Part shown: positions 54,975 to 64,000 of the stretch, piece after piece
Numbering within the stretch: position 1 is the stretch's first letter
Layout of the letters: the number at the start of each line of letters is the position of its first letter
Origin: Closterium sp. NIES-65
Lineage: Eukaryota > Streptophyta > Zygnematophyceae > Desmidiales > Closteriaceae
Reading direction: 5' to 3'
Length of the DNA stretch: 64,000 nucleotides
Assembly: GCA_948144175.1 (NCBI GenBank)
Contig: CANXME010000779.1
Span: forward strand, 1-64,000
The notes under the pieces: model-generated
Told to the model about the DNA's origin: nothing
Database searches by the model: none
What the model saw: only the letters and a program-made list of their open reading frames with translations
Made by a program: the position numbers and the translations under genes

Positions 54975-57900
54975 CTGTTCCAGGAGCTTGCCTGGTCCAG
55001 GAGCTTGCCTTTTCTAGGAGCTTGCCTGGTCCAGGAGCTTGCCTGGTCCAGGAGCTTGCCTGGTCCAGGAGCTTGCTTGGTCCAGGAGCTATCCTGGTCC
55101 AGGAGCTTGCCTGGTGAAGGAGCTTGCCTGGTCCAGGAGCTTGCCTTGTCCAGGAGCTTGCCTTGTCCGAAAGCGTGCTTGGTCCACGAGCTTGCCTGGT
55201 CCACGAGCTTGCATGTTCCAGAAGCTTGCCTGATCCAGGAGCTTGCCTGGTCCAAGAGCTTGCCTGGTCGAGGAGCGTGCCTGCTCCAAGAGCTTGCCTG
55301 GTCTAGAAGCTTGCCTGTTCTAGCAGCTTGCCTGGTCCAGGAGCTTTCCAGGTCCAAGAGGTTAGCTGGTTCAGGAGCATGCCTGGTCCAGTGGCTTTCC
55401 TGGTCTAGGAGCTTGCTTGGTCTAGAGCTTGCCTGGTCCAAGAGCTTGCCTTGTCCCAGAGCTCGCCTAGTCCAGGAGCTTGCCTGGTCCAGGAGCTTGC
55501 CTGGTCCAAGAGCTTGCCTGGTCCACGAGATTTCCTGGTCCAAGAGCTTGCCTGGTCCAGGAGCTTGCCTGGTCTAGAAGCGTGCCTGGTCCAGGAGCTT
55601 GCCTTGTCCAGGAGCTTGCCTTGTCCAGGAGCTTGCCTAATCCAGGAGCGTGCCTGGTCCACGAGCCTGCCTGGTCAAAGAGCTTGCGTGGTCCAAGAGC
55701 GTGCCTGGTCCACGAGCGTGCCTGGCCCAGGAGCTTGCCTGGTCCAGGAGCTTGCCTGGTCCACGAGCTTGCCTGGTCGAGGAGCTTGCATGGTCCAGGA
55801 GCTTGAGTGGTCGAGGAGCTTGCCTGATCCAGAAGCTTGCCTTGTCCAAGAGCTTGCCTGGTCTGGGAGCGTGCTTGGTCCAAGAGCTTTTGTGGTCCAG
55901 GAGCTTGCCACGTCCACGAGCTTGCCCGGTCCAGGAGCGTGCCTGGTCCACGAGCCTACCTGGTCCCGGAGCTTGCCTGGTCAAGGAGCTTGCCTGGTCC
56001 ACGAGCTTGCCTGGTCCAGGAGCTTGCTTGGTCCAGGAGCTTGCATGTTCCAGGAGCTTGCCTGGTCTAGGAGCATGCCTGGTCCAGGAGATTGCCTTGT
56101 CAAGGAGCGTGCCTGGTCCACGATTGTGCTTGGTCCAGGAGCTTGCTTGGTCCACAAGCTTGCCTGGTCCAAGAGCTTGCCTGGACAAGGAGCTTGCCTT
56201 GTCCAAGAGTTTGCCTGGTCCAGGAGCTTGCCTAGTCCAGGAGCTTACCTGGTCCAGGAGCTTGCCTTGTCCAGGAGCTTGACTAGTCCCGTAGCTTGCC
56301 AGGTCCAGGAGCTTGCTTGGTCCAGAAGCATGCCTGGTCCAAGAGCTTGCCTTGTCCAGGAGCGTGCCTGGTCCAAGAGCTTGCGTGGTCTGGGAGCTTG
56401 CCAGGTCCAGGAGCTTGCCCGGTCCATGAGCGTGCCTGGTCCACGAGCCTGCTTGGTCTAGGACCTTGCCTGGTCCATGAGCTTGCCTGGTCCATGAGCT
56501 TGCCTGGTTCAGGAGCTTCCCTGGTCCAGGAGCTTGCTTGGTCCAAGAGCTTGCCTGGTCCAGGAGCTTGCCTGGTCCAGGAGCTTGCCTGGTCCAGGAG
56601 CGTGCCTGGTCCACAAGCTTGCCTGGTCCTGGAGCTTGCCTGGTTCAGGAGCTTGCCTGGTCCAGGAGCTTGCCTTGTCCAGGAGCTTGCATGGTCCAGG
56701 AGCTTGCCTGGTCCAGGAGCTTGCCCGGTCCAGGAGCTTTCCTGGTCCAGTAGCTTGACTGGTCTAGGAGCTTGCCTGGTCCAGGAGCGTGCCTGGTCCA
56801 AGACCTTGCCTAGTCCAGGAGCTTGCTTGGTTCATGCCTGATCGAAGAGCTTGCCTAGTCCAGGAGCGTGCCTGGTCCACGAGCGTGCCTGGTCCAGGAG
56901 CTTGCGTGGTCGAGGAGCTTGCCTGATCCAAGAGCTTACCTGGTCCAAGAGCTTGCTTGGTCCACGAGCCTGCCTGGTCCAAGAGCTTGTCTGGTCCAGG
57001 AGCGTGCATGGTCCCAGAGCTTGCGTGGTCCAGGAGCTTGCCAGGTCCAAAATCTTGCCCGGTCCAGGAGCGTGCCTGGTCCACAAGCCTGCCTGGTTCA
57101 GGAGCTTGCCTGGTCCAGGAGCTTGCCTAGTCTAGGAGCTTGCCTGGTCCAGGAGCTTGCCTGATCCAGGAGCTTGCCTGGTCCATAAGCTTGCCTGGTC
57201 TAGGAGCTTGCCTGGTCCAGGAGCTTGCCTGGTCCAGGAGCTTGCCTGGTCCAGGAGCCTGCCTGGTCCACGAGCTTGCCTGGTGTAGGAGCTTGCCTGG
57301 TCCAAGAGCTTGCCTGGTCCGAGAGCTTGCATGGTCCAGGAGCTTGCCTGGTCTAAGAGCTTGCCTGGTCCAAGAGCGTGCCTGGTCAAGGAGCTTGCCT
57401 GGTCCAGGATCTTGCCTGGTCCAGGAGCGTGCTTGGTCCACGAGTTTGCCTGGTCCACGAGCTAGCCTGGTCCAGGAGCTTGCCTGGTCTAGGAGCTTGC
57501 CTGGTCCAGGAGCGTGCCTGGTCCAGGAGCTTGCCTTGTCCAGGAGCTTGCCTGGTCCAGGAGCTTGCCTGGTCAAGGAGCGTGCCTAGTCCACGAGCCT
57601 GCCTCGAACAAGAGCTCGCCTAGTCCAAGAGCGTGCGTGGTCCACGAGCGTGCCTGGTCCAGGAGCTTGCCTCGTCTAGGAGCTTGCCTCGTCCACGAGC
57701 TTGCCTGATCTAGGAGCGTGCTTGGTCCTGGATCTCGCCTGGTCCAGGAGCGTGCCTGGTCCACGAGTTTGCCTGGTCCAGGAGCTTGCCTGGTCCAGGA
57801 GCTTGCCTGGTCTAGGAGCTTGCCTGGACCAGGATCGTGCCTGGTCCAGGAGCTTGCCTGGTCCAGGAGCTGGCCTGGTCCAGGAGCGTGCCTGGTCCAC

Positions 57901-60900
57901 AAGTTTGCCTGGTCCAGGAGCTTGCCTTGTCCATAAGCTTTCCTGGTCTAGGAGCTTGCCTGGTCCAAGAGCTTGCCTGGTCTAGGAGCTTGCCTGGTCC
58001 AGGAGCTTGCCTAGTCCAAGAGCTTGCCTGGTCCAGGAGCGTGCGTGGTCCACGAGCTTGCCTTGTCTAGGAGTATGCCTTGTCTAGGGGCTTGCCTGGT
58101 CCAAGAGCTTGCCTCGTCCAGGAGCGTGCCTTGTCTAGGAGCTTGCCTGGTCCAGGATCTTGCCTGGTCCAGGAGCGTGCCTGGTCCACGAGTTTGCCTG
58201 GTCCAGAAGCTTGCCTGGTTTAGGAGCTTGCCTGGTCTAGGAGCTTGCGTGGTCCAGGAGCGTGCATGGTCCAAGAGCTTGCCTGGTCCAGGAGCTTGCC
58301 TGGTCCAGGAGCTTGCCTGGTCCAGGAGCGTGACTGGTCCACGAGCCTGCCTGGTCCAGGAGCTTGCCTGGTCTAGGAGCATGCCTTGTCCAAAATCTTG
58401 CCAGGTCCAGGAGCGTGCCTGGTGCACGAGTTTGCCTGGTCCAGGAGCTTGTCTTGTCCATGAGCTTGCCTGGTCTAGGAGCTTGCCTGGTCCAGGAGCT
58501 TGCTTGGTCTAGGAGCTTGCCTGGTCCATGAGCTTGCCTAGTCCAGGAGCTTGCCTGGTCCAGGAGCATGCCTAGTCCACGAGCTTGCCTGGTCTAGGAG
58601 CTTGCCTTGTCCAGGAGCTTGCCTGGTCCAAGAGCTTGCCTGGTCCAAGAGCTTGCGTGGTCCAGGAGCTTGCTTGGTCCGGGAGCTTGCCTGGTCCAGG
58701 AGCGCGCTTGGTCTAGGAGCTTGCCTGGTCCAGGATCTTGCCTGGTCCAGGATCATGCCTAGTCCACGAGTTTACCTGGTCCAGAAGCTTGCCTGGTCCA
58801 GGAGCTTGCCTGGTCTAGGAGCTTGCCTGGTCCAGGAGCGTGCCTGGTCCAAGAGCTTGCCTGGTCCAGGAGCTTGATTGGTCCAGGAGCGTGCCTGGTC
58901 CACGAGCCTGCCTGGTCCAGGAGCTTGCATGGTCCAGGAGCTTGCCTGGTCTAGGAGCATGCCTGGTCCATAATCTTGCCTAGTCCAGGAGCGTGCCTGG
59001 TCCACGAGTTTGCCTGGTCCAGGAGCTTGCCTAGTCTAGCAGCTTGCCTGGTCTAGGAGCTTGCCTGGTCCAGGAGCGTGCCTGGTCCAGGAGCTTGCCT
59101 GGTCGAGGAGCTTGCCTTGTCCAGGAGCTTGCCTGGTCTAGGAGCGTGCCTGGTCCACGAGCCTGCCTGGTCCAAGAGCTTGCCTGGTCTAAGAGCTTGC
59201 CTGGTCCAGGAGCTTGCCCGTTCCAGGAGCGTGCCTAGTGCAAGAGCTTGCCAAGTCCAGGAGCTTGCCTGGTCCAGGAGCATGCGTTGTCCAAGAGCTT
59301 GCCTGGTCAACGAGCTTGCCTGGTCCACGAGCTTGTATGTTCTTGAAGCTTGCCTGGTCCAGGAGCTTGCTTGGTCCACGAGCTTGCCTGGTCCAGGAGC
59401 TTGCCTGGTCCAGGAGCTTGCCTGGTCCACGAGCTTTCCTGGTCTAGGAGCTTGCTTGGTCCTGGAGCTTGCCTGGTCCAAGAGCATGCCTGGTCCAAGA
59501 GCTCGCCTAGTCCAGGTGCTTGCCTGGTCCAGGAGCTTGCCTGGACCAAGAGCTTGCCTGGTCCACGAGTTTTCCTGGTCCAAGAGCTTGCCTGGTCCAG
59601 GAGCTTGCCTGATCTAGGAGCGTGCGTGGCCTGGGAGCTTGCCTTGTCCAGGAGCTTGCCTTGTCCAGGAGCTTGCCTGGTCCACGAGCCTGCCTGGTCC
59701 AAGAGCTTGCCTGGTCCAAGAGTGTGCCTGGTCCACAAGCGTGCCTGGCCTAGGAGCTTGCCTGGTCCAGGAGCTTGCCTGGTCGAGGAGCTTCCCTGGT
59801 CCAGGAGCTTGCCTGGTCGAGGAGCTTGCCTGGTCCAGGAGCTTGCGTGGGCCAGGAGCGTGCATGGTCTAGGAGCTTGCCTGGTCTAGGAGCTTGCTTG
59901 GTCCAGAAGCCTACCTGGTCCAAGAGCTTGACTGGTCGAGGAGCATGTCTGGTCCAAGAGCTTGCGTGGTCCACGAGCTAGCCTGGTCCAGGAGCTTGCT
60001 TGGTCAAGAAGCGTGCCTGGTCCAAAAGCTTGCGTGGTCCACGAACTTGGCAGGTCCAGGAGCTTGCTTGGTCCAGAAGCCTGCCTGGTCCAAGAGCTTG
60101 ACTGGTCGAGGAGCGTGCCTAGTCCAGGAGCTTGCGTGGTCCAAGAGCTTGCCTGGTCCATGAGCGTGCCTGGTCCAAGAGCTTGCGTGGTCCAGGAGCT
60201 TGCCTGGTCCAGGAGCTTGCGTGGTCCAGGAGCTTGCCTGGTCCACAAGCTTGCCTGGTGCACGAGCGTGCCTGGTCCACGAGCTTGCATGGTCCAGGAG
60301 CTTGCCCGATCCAGGAGCTTGCCTAGTCCAGGAGCTTGCCTGGTCCATGAGCTTGCCTGGTCCAGGAGCTTGCCTGGTCCAGGAGCTTGCCTGGTCCAGG
60401 AGCTTGCCTGGTCCAAGAGCTTGCCTGGTCCAGGAGCTTACCTGGTCCAGGAGCTTGCCTGGTCCATGAGCTTGCCTGGTCCAGGAGCTTGCCTGGTCCA
60501 GGAGCTTGCCTGGTCTAGGAGCTTGCCTGATCCAGGAGCTTGCCTGGTCCGGGAGCTTGCCTGGTCCAGGAGCGTGCGTGGTCCACGAGCTTGCCTGGTC
60601 TAGGAGCTTGCCTGGTCCAAGAGCTTGCCTGGTCTAAAAGCTTACCTGGTCCAAGAGCTTGCGTGGTCCTGGAGCTTGCCTCGTCCAAAAGCTTGCCTGG
60701 TCCAGGAGCGTGCCTTGTCTAGGAGCTTGCCTGGTCCAGGATCTTGCCTGGTCCAGGTGCGTGCCTGGTCCACGAGTTTGCCTGGTCTAGGAGCTTGCCT
60801 GGTCCAGGAGCTTGCCTAGTCCAGGAGCTTGCCTGGTCCACGAGCGTGCCAGGTCCAGGAGCTTGCCTGGTCCAGGAGCTTGCCTGGTTCAGGAGCGTGC

Positions 60901-61290
60901 CTGGTCCAGGAGCGTGCCTGGTCCAGGAGCTTGCCTGGTCCAGGAGCTTGCCTGGTCCAGGAGCTTGCCTGGTCCAGGAGCTTACCTGGTCCAGGAGCGT
61001 GCCTGGTCCACGAGCCTGCCTGGTCCAAGAGCTTGCCTGGTCTAAGAGCTTGCTTGGTCCAGGAGCTTGCCCGTTCCATGAGCGTGCCTGGTCCAAGAGC
61101 TTGCTATGTCCAAGAGCGTGCTTGGTCCCGGAGCTTGCCTGGTCCAGGAGCTTGCCTGGTCTAGGAGCATGCGTGGTCCAAGAGCTTGCCTGGTCCAGGA
61201 GCTTGCATGGTCCACGAGCTTGCATGTTCTTGAAGCTTGCCTGGTCCAGGAGCGTGCCTGCTCGAAGAGCTTGCCTGGTCTAGAAGCTTG

Positions 61291-64000
61291 CCTGTTCTAG
61301 GAGCTTGCCTCGTCCAGCAGCTTTCCAGGTTCAAGAGCTTACCTTGTCCAGGAGCATGCCTGGTCCAGGAGCTTTCCTGGTCCAGGAGCTTGCTTGGTCC
61401 TTGAGCTTGCCGGGTCCAAGAGATCGCCTAGTCCAGGAGCTTGTTTGGTCCAGGAGCTTGCGTGGTCCAAGAGCTTGCCTGGTCCACGAGATTTCCTCGT
61501 CCAAGAGCTTGCCTGGTCCAGGAGCTTGCCTGGTCCAGGAGCGTGCCTGGTCAAGGAGCTTGCCTGGTCCAGGAGCTTGCCTTGTCCATGAGCTTGCCTG
61601 GTCCAGGAGCGTGCCTGGTCCACGAGCTTGCCTGGTCCAAGAGCTTGCCTGGTCTAAGAGCTTGCCTAGTCCAGGAGCTTGCCCGTTCCAGGAGCGTGCC
61701 TGGTCCACGAGCCTGCCTGGTCCAAGAGCTTGCCTGGTCTAAGAGCTTGCCTAGTCCAGGAGCTTGCCCGTTCCAGGAGCGTGCCTGGTCCAAGAGCTTG
61801 CTATGTCCAAGAGCGTGCTTGGTCCCGGAGCTTGCCTGGTCCAGGAGCTTGCCTGGTCTAGGAGCATGCGTGGTCCAAGAGCTTGCCTAGTCCAGGAGCT
61901 TGCATGGTCCACGAGCTTGCATGTTCCAGAAGCTTGCCTAGTCCTGGAGCTTGCCTGGTCCAAGAGCTTGCCTGGTCCAGGAGCGTGCCTGCTCCAAGAG
62001 CTTGCCTGGTCTAGAAGCTTGCCTGTTCTAGGAGCTTGCCTGGTCCAGGAGCTTGCTTGGTCCTTGAGCTTGCCTGGTCCAAGAGCTTGCCTAGTCCAAG
62101 AGCTTGCCTAGTCCAGGAGCTTGCTTGGTCCAGGAGCTTGCCTGGTCCAAGAGCTTGCCTGGTCCACGAGATTTCCTCGTCCAAGAGCTTGCCTGGTCCA
62201 GGAGCTTGCCTGGTCCAGGAGCGTGCCTGGTCCAGGAGCTTGCCTGGTCCACGAGCTTGCCTTGTCCAGGAGCTTGCCTGGTCCAAGAGCCTGCCTGGTC
62301 CACGAGCTTGCCTGGTCCAAGAGCTTGCCTGGTCCAAGAGCGTGCCTCGTCCGCGAGCGTGCCTGGCCCAGGAGCTTGCCTGGTCCAAGAGCTTGCCTGG
62401 TCCAGGAGCTTGCCTGGTCGAGGAGCTTGTCTGGTCCAGGAGCTTGCTTGGTCCAGGAGCGTGCATGGTCCAGGAGCTTGCTTGGTCCAGGAGCTTGCTT
62501 GGCCCAGAAGCCTGCCTAGTCCAAGAGCTTGACTGGTCGAGGAGCGTGCCTAGTCCAATAGCGTGCGTGGTCTACGAGCTAGCCTGGTCCAGGAGCTTGC
62601 TTTGTCCAGGAGCGTGCGTGGTCCAAGAGCTTGCTTGGTCCATGAGCGTGCCTGGTCCAAGAGCTTGCGTGGTCCAGGAGCTTGCGTGGTCCAGGAGCGT
62701 GCCTGGTCCACGAGCTTGCCTCGTGCATGAGCATGCCTGGTCCACGAGCTTGCATGGTCCAGGAGCTTGCCTGGTCTAGGAGCATGCGTCGTCCAAGAGC
62801 TTGCCTGGTCCAGGAGCTTGCATGGTCCACGAGCTTGCATGTTCCAGAAGCTTGCCTGGTCCAGGAGCTTGCCTGGTCCAAGAGCTTGCGTGGTCCAGGA
62901 GCGTGCCTGCTCCAAGAGCTTGCCTGGTCTAGAAGCTTGCCTGTTCTAGGAGCTTGCCTCGTCCAGGAGCTCTCCAGGTTCAAGAGCTTACCTGGTCCAG
63001 GAGCATGCCTGGTCCAGGAGCTTTCGTGGTCCAGGAGCTTGCTTGGTCCTTGAGCTTGCCTGGTCCAAGAGCTTGCCTAGTCCAAGAGATCGCCTAGTCC
63101 AGGAGCTTGCTTGGTCCAGGAGCTTGCCTGGTCGAAGAGCTTGCCTTGTCCACGAGATTTCCTCGTCCAAGAGCTTGCGTGGTCCAGGAGCTTGCCTGGT
63201 CCAGGAGCTTGCCTTGTCCAGGAGCTTGCCTGGTCCAGGAGCGTGCCTGGTCCACGAGCTTGTCTGGTCCAAGAGCTTGCCTAGTCCAAGAGCGTGCCTA
63301 GTTCGCGAGCGTGCCTGGCCCAGGAGCTTGCCTGGTCCAGGAGCTTGCGTGGTCTAGGAGCTTGCCTGGTCCAGGAGCTTACCTGGTCCAGGAGCTTGCC
63401 TGGTCCATGAGCTTGCCTCGTCCAGGAGCTTACCTGGTCCAGGAGCGTGCCTTGTCCACGAGCCTGCGTGGTCCAAGAGCTTGCCTGGTCTAAGAGCTTG
63501 CCTGGTCCAGGAGCTTGCCCATTCCAGGAGCGTGCCTGGTCCAAGAGCTTGCTATGTCCAAGAGCGTGCTTGGTCCCAGAGCTTGCCTGGTCCAGGAGCT
63601 TGCCTGGTCTAGGAGCATGCGTGGTCCAAGAGCTTGCCTGGTCCAGGAGCTTGCATGGTCTATGAGCTTGCATGTTCCAAAAGCTTGCCTGGTCCCGGAG
63701 CTTGCCTGGTCCAAGAGCTTGCCTGGTCCAGGAGCCTGCCTGCTCCAAGAGCTTGCCTGGTCTAGAAGCTTGCCTATTCTAGGAGCTTGCCTCGTCTAGG
63801 AGCTTTCCAGGTTCAAGAGCTTACCTGGTCCAGGAGCATGCCTGGTCCAGGAGCTTTCCTGGTCCAGGAGCTTGCTTGGTCCTTGAGCTTGCCTGGTCCA
63901 AGAGCTTGCCTAGTCCAAGAGCTCGCCTAGTCCAGGAGCTTGCTTGGTCCAGAAGCTTGCCTGGTCCAAGAGCTTGCCTGGTCCACGAGATTTCCTCGTC
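61291..64000. repeat. Satellite B higher-order repeats of 43-54 monomers
   Basis: The marker CCTGTTCTAG (CCTATTCTAG in the last copy) starts at 61291, 62022, 62940 and 63773, spacings 731, 918 and 833 bp (43, 54 and 49 x 17). At 61291, 62940 and 63773 it is followed by CTTTCCAGGTTCAAGAGC or a close variant, then GGAGCATGCCTGG. The copy at 62022 lacks part of this block. A diverged copy lies near 55314. Confidence 0.85.

Larger units (their letters stand above)
52018..64000 (+). repeat. Satellite B (17-bp repeat), main block to window end
   Basis: About 700 monomers with consensus GGTCCAGGAGCTTGCCT. ACCAGG and CCTGGT arms around a 6-base core make each monomer a potential small hairpin. Common variants change single bases (GCGTGCC, CCAAGAGC, CCACGAGC, TCTAGGAGC). 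Marker monomer CGAGTTTGCC starts at 57441, 57764, 58189, 58427, 58767, 59005 and 60773; the spacings (323, 425, 238, 340, 238, 1768) are all multiples of 17. Phase slips are rare (for example around 55424 and 56833). Since 17 is not a multiple of three and the unit lacks stops, long frames appear on both strands; I regard none as a gene. The array continues past the window. Confidence 0.96.

Noticed and set aside
51533..63799. Many long open frames in Satellite B on both strands (up to 370 codons at 53458-54570) encoding 17-residue repeats such as LVQELAWSRSLPGPGAC
   Set aside because: A 17-bp unit without stop codons is open in several frames at once, and the frames overlap on both strands. 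There is no start context, codon bias or domain. They are products of the satellite period, not genes.
52018..64000. CENP-B box, since the Satellite B unit is also 17 bp
   Set aside because: Length is the only similarity; the CTTCG and CGGG core bases of the box are not present in the monomer.
1..64000. Telomere repeats (TTTAGGG type), tRNA or rRNA genes
   Set aside because: None seen on either strand by eye. The only tRNA-related sequence is the 11-base primer-binding site of each element.

Overview
The window is eukaryotic repeat-rich heterochromatin. I find no single-copy gene, tRNA, rRNA or bacterial-type operon. About 79% is satellite DNA of two unrelated families. The rest is two related Ty1/copia LTR retrotransposons on the minus strand, one nearly complete and one truncated. 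The copia domain order (Gag, protease, integrase, reverse transcriptase, RNase H), the plant-style initiator-Met tRNA primer site and the very Gly/Ala/Pro-rich GC-rich polyprotein suggest the green lineage. From memory, unverified, the protein resembles elements of streptophyte algae such as Closterium. The species call is weak.

Layout. 1-468: 31-bp satellite (Sat A). 469-7921: element 1, 132-bp LTRs, 5-bp target duplication. 7922-13121: Sat A, same orientation as at the left edge. Near 13122 the array flips strand. 13122-28697: inverted Sat A. 28698-34978: element 2, lacking RNase H and its 3' LTR. 34979-51595: inverted Sat A again. 51595/51596: abrupt fusion to a 17-bp satellite (Sat B), which flips orientation at 52018 and runs to the window end. 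The pieces tile all 64,000 bases with no unexplained gap.

Both satellites have layered structure. Sat A is built of 11-monomer (341 bp) higher-order units, one monomer of which carries the palindrome TTCGCGAA. Over this lie tandem or segmental duplications of 248, 620, 992 and about 4369 bp. Sat B keeps a 17-bp phase over kilobases, with recurrent marker monomers at spacings that are multiples of 17 (238 to 2414 bp).

The elements are parasites of Sat A. Element 1 is young (LTRs differ at 1 of 132 positions) but has a one-base frameshift between integrase and reverse transcriptase. Element 2 is older, has a G11 frameshift in gag and has lost its 3' part. As sequenced, neither encodes an uninterrupted polyprotein. 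Both entered Sat A within one base of the same place in the monomer. The most unusual signals are the two strand-switch points, the phased TTCGCGAA box, the conserved non-canonical zinc knuckle, the different GC-rich minisatellites in the two leaders beside shared hairpins, and the nearly identical RT segment in otherwise diverged elements.
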